Of a stretch of 64,000 nt of DNA, positions 28,299 to 36,849 are shown one piece after another. The stretch covers positions 4,340,001 through 4,404,000 of the forward strand of contig NZ_CP069526.1 of NCBI RefSeq assembly GCF_016889705.1. Reading direction: 5' to 3'. The position numbers were made by a program, and so were the translations under genes. The notes under the pieces were generated by a model, which was not told where the DNA came from, did no database searches, and worked only from the letters and a program-made list of their open reading frames with translations. Every line of letters begins with the position of its first letter. Within the stretch, counting starts at the first letter, position 1. The DNA is from Amycolatopsis sp. FDAARGOS 1241 (GTDB lineage: Bacteria; Actinomycetota; Actinomycetes; Mycobacteriales; Pseudonocardiaceae).

Positions 28299-30469
28299 CC
28301 GGCCGGCTCGACGCGCCGCTGAAGGTCACCGGGCGCGCCAACTACGCGATGGACCACACCTTCGAAGGCATGGCCTACGGCTACGTCGTGGTCAGCACAG
28401 TCGCCCACGGCCAGGTGTCGGCCATGGACGTGACGGCGGCGAAGGACGCGCCCGGCGTGATCGCGGTCTACACCCCGTTCGACCGGCTGGACTTGCGCAC
28501 GCCGCCGATCTCGCCGATCATGGGCGAGACCTGGGTCCCGTTGCGCAACACCGACGTCGAGCACTACGGCCAGCCGATCGGGTTCGTCGTCGCCGAGTCG
28601 TTCGAGCAGGCGCGCGACGCGGCCCCGCTGATCGACGTCACCTACGACGAGAAGCCCGCCCTGCTGTCGTTCGACGACGGGCTCGCGTCGGCTGAGGACG
28701 CGCCGGAGTCGCGCGGCAACCCGCCGCAGATCGAGGTGCTGGCGGACGGCGTGGAGTCCATTGAGGACGTTTTCGCCGAGGCGCCGGTCGTGGTGGACCA
28801 CACCTACCGCACCGCCACGCAGAACCACGCCGCGATGGAGCCGCACTCGGCCGTCGCGGTGTGGGACGGCAGCGAGCTCACGGTCTACACGGGCAACCAG
28901 GGCAGCAACCTGATCGCCGTGGAGATCGCCGGCGCGCTCGACCTCGAGGTCTCCGCGGTGCACGTGATCAACCCGTACGTCGGGGGCGCGTTCGGCGGCA
29001 AGGGCCGCACGTCGACGCCGGCGTTCCTCGCGGCCGCGGCGGCGAAGGCCCTGGGCCGGCCGGTGAAGGCGGCGCTGACGCGCGAGCAGGTCTTCACCGC
29101 GACGGCCACCCGCGCGGCGACGCTCCAGAAGGTCACGATCGGCGCGGACCCCGACGGCACGATCCTGGGCCTGCGCCACGACTCGTGGTCGAGCACGCCC
29201 ATGAGCCGGTCGTTCGTGGAGCCGACCTCGCACGGCACCTCGCGCGAGTGGTACGCCACGAAGAACCTCTCCATCAGCCAGAAGATGGTTCCGCTGAACA
29301 TCCCGCCAACCACATTCATGCGGGCTCCGGGTGAGGCGCCGGGCTCGTTCGCGCTGGAGAGCGCGATGGACGAGCTGGCCGTGGCGCTGGGGATGGACCC
29401 GATCGAGCTGCGCAAGCGCAACAGTTCGCTGGCCCCGCCGGGCAAGGACCTGCAGTGGTCGAGCAAGCACCTCGACGAGTGCTTCGACGTCGGGGCGCGC
29501 GAGTTCCGGTGGTCGCAGCGGCGGCCGGGCGGGCACGTCGACGGCGACTGGCTCGTCGGCGTCGGCATGGCGACGGCGATGTTCCCCGCGCTGCGCTTCC
29601 CGGCGACCGTCGGGATCACGCTCCACGCCGACGGCACGGCGGAGGTCGCCACCAGTGGCGCCGACCCGGGCACAGGCCTGCTGAGCGTGATGTCCGCGGT
29701 GGGTGCGGAGTCGCTCGACCTCGCGCCGGAGCGGATCACCCCGAAGCTGGGTGACTCGCAGCTCCCGCCGGGTGGCATGTCCGGCGGCTCCACGGCGACG
29801 GCGAGCGTGGGTACGGCGATCATGCTGGCGGCGAGCGAGGTGCTCGACTCGCTGGTGGCGCTCGCGTCCGCGGCGGGCGCACCGTTCGAGGGCCAGGAGG
29901 TGACCTACGCCGACGGGCTCGTGCACGGCGACACCGCCACGATGCCGTTCGGCGAGCTGCTGCGCGCGGTCGGGCGGGATTCGGTGACCGCCACGGGTTC
30001 CTCCTCGCCCGGAGAGGAGCTGACCAAACACTCGTTCAGCTCGTTCGGCGCGCAGTTCTGCGAGGTCCGCGTGCACCGGCTCACCGGCGAGACCCGCGTC
30101 TCCCGGCTGCTCGGCGTCTTCGACGGCGGCCGCATCATCAACGACAAGCTCGCCCGCAGCCAGATCAAGGGCGGCATGATCTGGGGCGTGTCGGCGGCAC
30201 TGCACGAGGCGCTCGAGCTCGATCCCGACGGACGCTTCGCCAACGGCGACTTCGCGGGGTACCTCCTGCCGGTCAACGCCGACATCCCCGAGATCGACGT
30301 CCACTTCGTCCAGTACCCCGACACGTTCCACAACGCCGTCGGGGCGCGGGGCATCGGCGAAATCGCCACGGTCGGGGTCGCCGCGGCCGTCGCGAACGCC
30401 GTCTACAACGCGACGGGCGTCCGCGTGCGCCACATCCCGATCATGATCGAGGACCTGCTGGTCGACTGA
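28295..30469 (+). CDS. Molybdopterin-binding large subunit of aldehyde oxidoreductase (PaoC type)
   Basis: The intact 724-residue protein has the aldehyde oxidase hammerhead N-terminus (LKVTGRANYAMDH) and molybdopterin-binding motifs (GGAFGGKGRTSTP, MRAPGEAPGSFALE, GGMSGGSTATASVG). The catalytic glutamate lies in GARGIGEIATVG near the C-terminus. It oxidises aldehydes with broad specificity in characterised relatives. No PaoD/XdhC-type maturation factor follows in the operon; the gene is closed by a 14-bp hairpin instead. Confidence 0.92.
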   Translation: MTGRLDAPLKVTGRANYAMDHTFEGMAYGYVVVSTVAHGQVSAMDVTAAKDAPGVIAVYTPFDRLDLRTPPISPIMGETWVPLRNTDVEHYGQPIGFVVAESFEQARDAAPLIDVTYDEKPALLSFDDGLASAEDAPESRGNPPQIEVLADGVESIEDVFAEAPVVVDHTYRTATQNHAAMEPHSAVAVWDGSELTVYTGNQGSNLIAVEIAGALDLEVSAVHVINPYVGGAFGGKGRTSTPAFLAAAAAKALGRPVKAALTREQVFTATATRAATLQKVTIGADPDGTILGLRHDSWSSTPMSRSFVEPTSHGTSREWYATKNLSISQKMVPLNIPPTTFMRAPGEAPGSFALESAMDELAVALGMDPIELRKRNSSLAPPGKDLQWSSKHLDECFDVGAREFRWSQRRPGGHVDGDWLVGVGMATAMFPALRFPATVGITLHADGTAEVATSGADPGTGLLSVMSAVGAESLDLAPERITPKLGDSQLPPGGMSGGSTATASVGTAIMLAASEVLDSLVALASAAGAPFEGQEVTYADGLVHGDTATMPFGELLRAVGRDSVTATGSSSPGEELTKHSFSSFGAQFCEVRVHRLTGETRVSRLLGVFDGGRIINDKLARSQIKGGMIWGVSAALHEALELDPDGRFANGDFAGYLLPVNADIPEIDVHFVQYPDTFHNAVGARGIGEIATVGVAAAVANAVYNATGVRVRHIPIMIEDLLVD

Positions 30470-30475
30470 CGCTGT

Positions 30476-30521
30476 CACGAAAACGGCGGCCGGGCACGTG
30501 AGGCCGACCGCCGTTTTCGTG
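30476..30521 (+). terminator. Terminator of the paoABC-like operon
   Basis: CACGAAAACGGCGG (30476-30489) and CCGCCGTTTTCGTG (30508-30521) are perfect 14-bp reverse complements, starting 6 bp after the large-subunit stop. The right arm contains TTTT. The symmetric sequence may work in both directions. Confidence 0.8.
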
Positions 30522-30852
30522 CCGGGTTTCAGGTACCCGACGCGACCGGGAGGGGCCGGCTCGCCGGCAGCAGCCGCCCCAAGGATCGGGCGGCGGCAGG
30601 TCCCGGCACTGGGCGAGTCCCTCGCCCCGCACACCGACTCCGCCGACCGCCGCCACGCCGAGGTCGAACCGCGATCCACGTCAGATCCGGCCACGCGGTC
30701 TTCGTTCTCGCCGACGGGGACTCGGAGATCCGGCTGGAGACCTGACCGGGTGACTACGTGTCCGCAGCAGCCCGAAGGGATCGTCGTGAATCTGCCGAGC
30801 CTGCGGGCCGGGGCGCAGGTGCCGGAGAACGGACACAGTCCACCTCGGACGT
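30522..30852. other. Intergenic stretch with a possible cupin remnant
   Basis: No intact gene is supported. A short + frame around 30690-30760 reads VRSGHAVFVLADGDSEIRLE, then a stop, then GDYVS. This resembles the two conserved turns of a cupin domain and could be a decayed gene end. Nothing else in the stretch is recognisable. Confidence 0.3.
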
Positions 30853-31305
30853 TCACGCAGCCACGGGTTGCGCGGCCGGCTCCGCCTGGTCCAGCGCGGA
30901 CTCCGCCTCCGCGAGCACGGCGTCAATCGCCCGCAGCCGCGCCCGGGTGCGGCGAACGGCCTCGTCGGCTTCCTGGCGCAGGGCCGCGGCGCGGCGCCGG
31001 GCGACGAGCACGATCTCGTCGGCTTCGCAGTGGGCGAGGGCCAGCAGCCGGCTCACCCGGTCGCCGACGGCGGCGGGCTCGCCGGGAGTGCGGCACAACC
31101 GGTCGAGCTGCCCGCGCACCACGGCGAGCTCCGCGCGGGCCTGGGCGAGACGGCCGGCGAGGATCTCCGCCTGGGCCAGGGCGGCGTCGCGGTCGACGAC
31201 GAGCAGGTGCAGCTCCTCGTGCAACTCGGCGAGCCGTTCGTCGACCTGCTCTCGGTCGTAGCCGCGCAGGGTGAGGGCGAAACTCTCGGGCAGTGCGAGC
31301 GTCAC
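30853..31305 (-). CDS. DivIVA-domain coiled-coil protein
   Basis: The 150-residue protein opens with the DivIVA/Wag31 N-terminal signature FALTLRGYDREQVDERLAEL and continues as an Ala/Arg/Glu-rich coiled coil to the end (AALRQEADEAVRRTRARLRA). DivIVA proteins sense membrane curvature and organise polar growth, but this one lacks the long C-terminal scaffold of Wag31, so it is a small paralogue. Its GTG start overlaps the stop of the DUF6292 gene, implying joint production. Confidence 0.8.
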   Translation of the reverse strand: MTLALPESFALTLRGYDREQVDERLAELHEELHLLVVDRDAALAQAEILAGRLAQARAELAVVRGQLDRLCRTPGEPAAVGDRVSRLLALAHCEADEIVLVARRRAAALRQEADEAVRRTRARLRAIDAVLAEAESALDQAEPAAQPVAA

Positions 31306-31727
31306 CTCGTCCTCCCGCCGAGCAGCGCGACCAGCTCATCGGCAACGCCCGCGGCCCGCAGCCGGACCGGGCCGGGCGTGCCGCGCGTGTGGTCGTCCGC
31401 AAGCACGGCTTCGACGAAGCGCGCGACGTCCTCCGGCGCGGGCGCTACGGTGCCGCCGAGGTAGCGGACCACGATGAGGTCCTCGCCGGAATGGGTTTCG
31501 ACGGCGGCCGCCCAGCCGCGTTCTTCGTCCCACAGCAGGGCGAAATCACGGTCGGGGTAGGCGGGGTGCCGCTCGTCGAGCGCGAGGTAGGCCGACAGCG
31601 GCGACGCGTGGTCGAGGGTGCAGGACTCGAGGCCGATGCCGAGTTCGGCCGTCACGGCGCGCAGGTAGGCGGTCAGCGCCGGGGCGGCGGGGTGGTGGCC
31701 GGTCGGGATGTCGATCGATGCGGTCAC
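31302..31727 (-). CDS. DUF6292-like protein
   Basis: The 141-residue protein has the pattern LTAYLRAVTAELGIG, PLSAYLALDERHPAYPDRDF and LLWDEERGWAAAVE. These are typical of a family found in Amycolatopsis and relatives and not assigned a function. The start is a GTG at 31727. It forms a two-gene unit with the DivIVA-domain protein downstream, which suggests a role at the cell envelope or in regulation of the same process. Confidence 0.65.
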   Translation of the reverse strand: MTASIDIPTGHHPAAPALTAYLRAVTAELGIGLESCTLDHASPLSAYLALDERHPAYPDRDFALLWDEERGWAAAVETHSGEDLIVVRYLGGTVAPAPEDVARFVEAVLADDHTRGTPGPVRLRAAGVADELVALLGGRTR

Positions 31728-31804
31728 GGGCCGGGTTCCCTTCTCGTGCGGGCGGACCGGGCCGCGCGGGCCCGGTCCGCTTCGTCGTCCGAACGCTCAG
31801 GAAG

Positions 31805-32245
31805 TCAGGTGGTGAGCTCCTTGCGGTCCGCACCGGAGGTGACCGTGATCCGCCGTGGCTGGGCGGTTTCGGCGACCGGTACGCGCACGGTCAAAACGCC
31901 GGCGTCGTAACTCGCGGAGATCCGGGCGGTGTCGAGGCCCTCGCCGAGCAGCAGCTGACGGGAGAAGACGCCGAACGGCCGCTCCGAGACCTGCATCCGC
32001 GCCTCGTCGCCGGTCTGCACCGGACGGCGTTCCGCCTTCACGGTCAGCACGTTGCGCTCGGCTTCGACCTCGATGGCGTCCGGGTCGATCCCGGGCAGGT
32101 CGAAACAGGCCACGAACTCGTCGCCGGCGCGGTAGGCGTCCATCGGCATCGCGGCAGGCCTGGACCACGTCCCGGGCGGCGTGCCACCCAGCACGTGCTG
32201 CGTGAGCCGGTCGAACTCGCGGAACGGATCGGTGCGCATCAACAT
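31805..32245 (-). CDS. Hsp20/alpha-crystallin small heat-shock protein
   Basis: This 146-residue chaperone has an alpha-crystallin domain (ACFDLPGIDPDAIEVEAERN, VLTVKAERR, RPFGVFSRQLLLGEGLD) ending in ASYDAGVLTVRVPVAE, and a short C-terminal tail. It binds unfolding proteins during heat or other stress. The ATG at 32245 follows AGGAGGTG. It is divergent from an HSP18-type regulator, and two copies of a 21-bp sequence lie between them. Confidence 0.93.
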   Translation of the reverse strand: MLMRTDPFREFDRLTQHVLGGTPPGTWSRPAAMPMDAYRAGDEFVACFDLPGIDPDAIEVEAERNVLTVKAERRPVQTGDEARMQVSERPFGVFSRQLLLGEGLDTARISASYDAGVLTVRVPVAETAQPRRITVTSGADRKELTT

Positions 32246-32300
32246 CGGTTCCACCTCCTGGGTTCGTGTTCGGGGTTGTCAACGCGCACCACTGTTCTAA

Positions 32301-32347
32301 CATGTCATCGGATGGTTGACAACCACCATGTCATCGAAAGGTTGACA
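32301..32347. promoter_or_regulatory. Tandem 21-bp repeats, candidate HSP18 operator
   Basis: Copies at 32301-32321 and 32327-32347 share 19 of 21 bases (both begin CATGTCATCG and end GGTTGACA). Each contains the inverted pair TGTCA...TGACA. They lie 56 bp upstream of the Hsp20 start and end 2 bp before the regulator start, so occupancy could block both genes. The 26-bp period differs from one helical turn multiple by little. Confidence 0.65.
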
Positions 32348-32349
32348 CG

Positions 32350-32955
32350 ATGGACGAAGTGGACGTGCTGGCACTGGTGCGGCGGACGGTCGAGGACGCC
32401 CGCGGCGGTGGCGCGGACGGTGAGCGCCTGCTCGCCGCGCTCACGGCGTTGCACGAGCTGCGCGCGGCGCTGGCCGGGTGGGAACCGGAGCTGATCACGG
32501 CCGCCCGCGCGGCCGGGGTGAGCTGGGCGGGGCTGGCACCGGCGCTGGGGGTCACGAGCCGGCAGGCCGCCGAGCGCAGGTATCTGCGGATGCAGCCGTC
32601 CGTCACCGGGGAGCCCACCGGCGAAGGCCGCATCGACGCCCAGCGGGATCGCCGAGCGGGCGAGCGCGCCGTGTCCGACTGGGCCCGGCGCAACGCCGCC
32701 GTGCTGCGGCAGCTCGCCGCTCACATCACCGCCGCCGACGGCATGACGGCCGCGGGCCGGCGAGCGGCGAAGGGTGTCGCGCAGGCGCTCGGCGACGACG
32801 ACGCCGCGGCGCTTCTCGGGCCACTCGCGGCGGCGCGGCGGCACCTGGGGGCCGGGCACGCCGAGCTCGCGGACCGCGTCGACGCGATCGGAGAACAGAC
32901 CGGGCGGGTGCGCGACGAGGCGATCTCGGACCGGCGGCGCCGGACCACGAGCTGA
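32350..32955 (+). CDS. HSP18 transcriptional regulator (HTH)
   Basis: The 201-residue protein has a helix-turn-helix in ITAARAAGVSWAGLAPALGV followed by TSRQAAERRYLRM, then an Arg/Ala-rich helical half. It belongs to a family annotated in Amycolatopsis and Saccharopolyspora as HSP18 transcriptional regulator because of its position next to a small heat-shock gene, exactly as here. Autoregulation through the duplicated operator is likely. Its thermosensing mechanism is unknown. Confidence 0.75.
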   Translation: MDEVDVLALVRRTVEDARGGGADGERLLAALTALHELRAALAGWEPELITAARAAGVSWAGLAPALGVTSRQAAERRYLRMQPSVTGEPTGEGRIDAQRDRRAGERAVSDWARRNAAVLRQLAAHITAADGMTAAGRRAAKGVAQALGDDDAAALLGPLAAARRHLGAGHAELADRVDAIGEQTGRVRDEAISDRRRRTTS

Positions 32956-33188
32956 TCGCCGGAAGTGCGGGGCGCTGATCGCGATGGGCGGGCGAACCCC
33001 GTATGCCGTGACCGGCAAGGGACGCGACGACGGCTCGGTCGCGCTGCTCGTGCACGGCTTCCTCTCGCGTCTCATGGCGCCCGCCGCAAGCCGGGATCGC
33101 CTGGGGGCAGCCCGCGGCGATCACCCGGGCATCGGGACTGCTCGGCCTCGCCGGGTGTGCGCGACCTACCCGCGCTCGGCGAACGCCG

Positions 33189-33656
33189 TCACCGCACACG
33201 GCTGGGGCATCCGGTCAGCACCGCGACGAAAATGGCGGGGTTGCCGGGTTGCCGGCCGGGCAGGGGATCCGATGGTCTCGATCTGCCGGAACCCGTGGCG
33301 AGCCCAGAAGGCGCGGGTGGCTTCGTAGGGTTCGTAGCCTGCTGAGACGTCGAGCGTTTTGACCTCGGCGAGCTCGACCCGGTCCTGGGTGAGGCTGCTG
33401 AGGACGCTCGAGCAGCCGGGCGCGGATTGCCGGGCGCGGCGGTGCGCTGCCACGGCCGGCCCCGTGATCTCCGCGGCTCGGCCGCGCCGGTCGGCGATGG
33501 CGAACCCCACCACCCCATCGTCGACGGCGACCCACGCCGCATGGCTGTCCGGTTCCGCAGCGGATTTGTCCGGGACGTCGTCGGTGAAGTACTCCGGCAG
33601 GCTCCGGATCATCCCGTCGCGCGCGGCAGCGTCGTCGGACGTGGCACGATCATCAT
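33189..33656 (-). pseudogene. GNAT-family acetyltransferase, frameshifted
   Basis: SLPEYFTDDVPDK, HAAWVAVDDGVVGFAI, and the late AGYEPYEATRAFWARHGFRQ are typical of a GNAT enzyme of about 150 residues. The acetyl-CoA-binding Q/RxxGxG/A region is damaged (VAAHRRARQSAPGCSSVLSSL). The N-terminus and the C-terminal PGWQPGNPAIFVAVLT-like end fall in other frames. The 230 bp on its 3' side (32956-33188) hold nothing recognisable. Confidence 0.6.
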
Positions 33657-34056
33657 GACACCGCGGAAGGACGGTCCACCACGGGATTTCGGTGCGGCCG
33701 CATGCCCCTGCGACGCCATCGCTCGCTGCTGCCCGGCCTCGTGCACGACAGTTGCGGCTTCGTCCGCGCCCGCCGCGTACAGGGGCGATCTCCGCGGAGG
33801 GCCGCCCACCGCCGCCGACCCCACGAAGCCGCAGGACCCCGCCGGGCTCCCGGAGCGCGCCACCGGCGGCTGCCGCGCCTGCGCGGGCGCGAGCTGGTTC
33901 ACGTGGTCACCGGCCACGTCGCACCCGGTCCGCACATGCTCGCCGCCGCCCTCCCTCGCCACCTCCTCCGCTCCGGAGATACCCACCCGTCACCGCGAAC
34001 GTGAGTGCCGTGCCCGCAGGTGGTGTGCCCGCCGGAGCACGGCGAGCCGTGGGGGT
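33657..34056. other. Intergenic region without a recognisable gene
   Basis: Both strands have open frames, but their composition is Arg/Pro/Ala-rich and they carry no family motif or good ribosome site. I see no transcript-like or repeat structure. It may be decayed sequence. Confidence 0.5.
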
Positions 34057-35514
34057 TCAGGGCACCAGGTCGTCCGGGTCCGTCCACCGGGCGAGCAGCA
34101 CCGTGGCGTCGTCCTGGAACCGGCCGTCCTGGTGCGCCGACACGGCTTGGATGAGCCGGCGGACCGTTTCCGGCGGCGGGAACCCCGCGGCGGCTTCGCG
34201 TTCGAGGAAATCGGCGAGCCGGTCGTCGCCGAAGAACTCGCCCGTGGCGTCGCGCGCTTCGGTGATTCCGTCGGTGTGGAGCAGCAACCAGTCGTCGGGT
34301 TGCAGCCATTCCTCGCCGACGCTGAACTCCCGCCCGGGCCCGAGACCCAGCGGCATCCGGCGGCCGCCGGAGAGCGGCTTGACCACCCGGCCCGCCCGCA
34401 TGATGCGGGGCGGCGGATGCCCCGCGTTGACGTAGCGCAGGCGTCCGCTCCTCAGGTCCACCTCCGCGAGGACCGCCGTGGCGTAGGCGGCACCGCCGAA
34501 CTCGCCGCTGAGTGTCTCGTCGACGAGCCGTGCTTGTTCGAACAGGCCGTTGCCCGCGTGCCGGGCGGCGCGGTAGGCCGCGACGGCGGTCGCGGCCAGC
34601 AAACCGCTGCGCAGGTCGTGCCCGACGGCGTCCAGGACCAGCAGCTGCGCGGTGGCCTCCGACAACGAGTAGTCGAACGCGTCGCCGGCCACCGCGTGCC
34701 GCGGCTCGACGGCAGCGCTGATGATGAAGCCGTCCACCCCGGCGGTCAGCGGGGGCAGAACCGACCAGATCAGCTCACCGCTGACCGTGCGCCGCTGCTG
34801 GTGGCGCACGACGTCGAGGCCGTCGCCGTACTTGGTCATCAGCACCACGAGGTGCCCGAGCAGCATCCCCGCCCAGCGACAGTGCGTGCGCAGGCCGGGA
34901 TCGTAGAGGTCCGCGGCCGAGCGCACCTCCACTTCGAGCACCCCGAGGCGCTCGGCCCCGTCCAGCAGCGGCACCCACAGCCGAGGCGGCTCGGCCTCTG
35001 CGGGCAGGACCTCGAGGCGGCGGAACGAGCGCCCGGCCAGCGTCGTCTCCACGTTCAGGTCGGCACGGGCCGCCGCACCCGGCGCGAGCACCGGCCGCAG
35101 GGAACGCTGCTCGTAGTCGGCGAGGTAGACGGTGAACCCGGTTCCCAGCGCCTCACCCGCGTCCGCGGCGAGGGCGGGCAGCCGCTCCGGAGGGGCGAGT
35201 TCCGCTCCCTCCAGCAGCGTCGTCAGCGACGTCAGGGGCGCGCTGCGCGGCATCGCGTCCCGCAGCGTGCGGCTGTAGGAGGCGCGGCGGCCCCCGGCGA
35301 GCTCGTCCAGGCGTTCGTTGACGGCGTGGGCCACGACGTCGCGGTCGGCCACGGGCAGCTGTGCCACACCGTCCACATAGGCCTCGATCTCGAAGAGCCC
35401 CAGACCGCCACCCAAGGCGAAGTACCTCAGCCACAGCTCTTCCGCGGTCAGCCCGGCGCGGGTGAACGCGGCGGCTGCCGCGTGCCGCTGCCGGTCGGCC
35501 TCCTGCTCCCCCAC
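34057..35514 (-). CDS. GAF-PP2C (SpoIIE-type) serine phosphatase
   Basis: The 485-residue protein has an N-terminal helical region (residues about 15-90), a GAF-like sensor (GTGFTVYLADYEQRSLRPVL) and a C-terminal PP2C domain. The phosphatase motifs are VAGDAFDYS, LVLDAVGHDLRSGLLA, YVNAGHPPPRI, WLLLHTDGITEARD and FQDDATVLLA, with the metal-binding aspartates in place. Such enzymes dephosphorylate anti-sigma-factor antagonists. The GTG start at 35514 lies 1 bp beyond the stop of the GAF-ANTAR gene, so the two are coupled. Confidence 0.87.
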   Translation of the reverse strand: MGEQEADRQRHAAAAAFTRAGLTAEELWLRYFALGGGLGLFEIEAYVDGVAQLPVADRDVVAHAVNERLDELAGGRRASYSRTLRDAMPRSAPLTSLTTLLEGAELAPPERLPALAADAGEALGTGFTVYLADYEQRSLRPVLAPGAAARADLNVETTLAGRSFRRLEVLPAEAEPPRLWVPLLDGAERLGVLEVEVRSAADLYDPGLRTHCRWAGMLLGHLVVLMTKYGDGLDVVRHQQRRTVSGELIWSVLPPLTAGVDGFIISAAVEPRHAVAGDAFDYSLSEATAQLLVLDAVGHDLRSGLLAATAVAAYRAARHAGNGLFEQARLVDETLSGEFGGAAYATAVLAEVDLRSGRLRYVNAGHPPPRIMRAGRVVKPLSGGRRMPLGLGPGREFSVGEEWLQPDDWLLLHTDGITEARDATGEFFGDDRLADFLEREAAAGFPPPETVRRLIQAVSAHQDGRFQDDATVLLARWTDPDDLVP

Positions 35515-35515
35515 C

Positions 35516-36238
35516 TCAGCGCCGCCGCTTCACCGTCGTCGTGGCCAAGTCGTCGGCGAGCTCGTGCAGGGGCTGCCCGCGTTCCTGAGCGGTCTTGGCC
35601 AGCTGCAGGAAGGCCGTCTGCTCGTCGACGTGCCCGCGCGCCATCAGGATCCCCTTCGCGAGGTTGACGACGTCTCGCCCGCGCACCGCCGTGCGCAGCC
35701 GCTCGCTGACGCGCTGGGCATCCGCGTGGCACCTCGTGTTCGCCACCAGCACGGCGGCCTGCGCGGCGAACATGGCCAGCAGGGACTCGTCCCGCGAGCT
35801 GTAGCTGCCGGCTCGGGTGCCGTAGACCTTCACCGCACCCAGTGCTTCGTCTCCGGCCACGAGCGGCGCGCTGAGGGAAGTCCTCAACCCCAGCTCCTGT
35901 GCCCGCCGGGCCCACCGCGGCCAGCGCATCTCCCGGGCGAGGTCGTCGACGCGCACCACTTTCCGGTCCGCGCACGCGACGAGGCAGGGACCGGTTCCGG
36001 TCTGGTACTGGCACCGGTCCGCCAGCTCGACCGCCTCGTCGGTCGAGGCGGTGGAGAACCAGTCCCCGCCGGGACCGAGCACGCTGAGGCCCGCGCCGGC
36101 GGTGTCCGGGAACGTCTCACGGGCCAGGCCCGTGAGGACCAGCAGGACCGAGGTGGCGGTCTCGGCGGAAAGCAGCAGGCCGGACACCCTCGCGAACACA
36201 CCCGCCAGCTCGTCGGACAGCGGCAGTTCGGGTTTCAT
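35516..36238 (-). CDS. GAF-ANTAR antitermination regulator
   Basis: The 240-residue protein has a GAF domain (QYQTGTGPCLVACADRKVVR, TSLSAPLVAGDEALGAVKVY) and a C-terminal ANTAR domain (RDVVNLAKGILMARGHVDEQ, AFLQLAKTAQERGQPLHELA). ANTAR domains bind paired hexaloop hairpins in mRNA leaders and prevent termination. It is the upstream gene of a two-gene unit with the PP2C phosphatase, which links a signal input and a phosphatase output. Confidence 0.88.
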   Translation of the reverse strand: MKPELPLSDELAGVFARVSGLLLSAETATSVLLVLTGLARETFPDTAGAGLSVLGPGGDWFSTASTDEAVELADRCQYQTGTGPCLVACADRKVVRVDDLAREMRWPRWARRAQELGLRTSLSAPLVAGDEALGAVKVYGTRAGSYSSRDESLLAMFAAQAAVLVANTRCHADAQRVSERLRTAVRGRDVVNLAKGILMARGHVDEQTAFLQLAKTAQERGQPLHELADDLATTTVKRRR

Positions 36239-36373
36239 GCGGCATCACCCACCGATCGTGCTGGCGGCGCGGATACCCGTCATCGCGCGTCCTAACCGGG
36301 TGAACCCGGGGTGCGGTTAGCGGTCGGGCGAGCGGGTACGCCGCCGCTTCGCCCACTCCGAGGAGGCAACGCC

Positions 36374-36823
36374 ATGACGACCGGCACCCGCAGCCCCACC
36401 ACCACCCGCCGCACGGCCGGCCGGCTCGTCGCGGCCGCCGTCGCCGTGGTGTTCCTGCTCGTCGGGGTGCTCGGGTTCATTCCCGGGATCACCACCGGCT
36501 ACGACCAGCTCACCTTCGCCGGCCACGATTCGACGGCGATGCTTTTCGGCGTGTTCATGGTGTCGATCCTGCACAACGTCGTGCACCTGCTGTTCGGCGT
36601 CATCGGACTCGCCGCCGCCCGGACCCCGCGCGGAGCGTTCCTGTTCCTCGTCGCCGGCGGGGCGGTCTACCTAGTGCTGTGGCTCTACGGGCTTCTCGTC
36701 GACCACGGCAGCGACGCGAACTTCGTGCCGGTCAACACCGCCGACAACTGGCTGCACCTCGGCCTGGGCGCGGGCATGATCGCCCTGGGCCTGCTCATCG
36801 CCCGACCCGCGCGCACCTCCTGA
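36374..36823 (+). CDS. DUF4383 membrane protein
   Basis: The 149-residue protein has four membrane helices and the family signature: VVFLLVGVLGFIPGITTGYD, then SILHNVVHLLFGVIGLAAAR. The C-terminal part reads NTADNWLHLGLGAGMIALGL. DUF4383 proteins are common in actinomycetes and often sit beside stress regulators. Their function is unknown. The ATG is preceded by GAGGAGGCAAC. Confidence 0.88.
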   Translation: MTTGTRSPTTTRRTAGRLVAAAVAVVFLLVGVLGFIPGITTGYDQLTFAGHDSTAMLFGVFMVSILHNVVHLLFGVIGLAAARTPRGAFLFLVAGGAVYLVLWLYGLLVDHGSDANFVPVNTADNWLHLGLGAGMIALGLLIARPARTS

Positions 36824-36849
36824 CTCCGGGAAAGGGCGTGCTGCCACCG

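Noticed and set aside
27986..30856. A 956-codon open minus frame opposite the molybdenum subunit
   Set aside because: It mirrors the codon structure of the intact paoC-like gene on the + strand and has Arg/Val/His-rich shadow composition with no domain.
33657..34056. A small Cys-containing + frame as a possible new gene
   Set aside because: It lacks a ribosome site and a sensible hydrophobicity pattern, and all strands are open because of the base composition.
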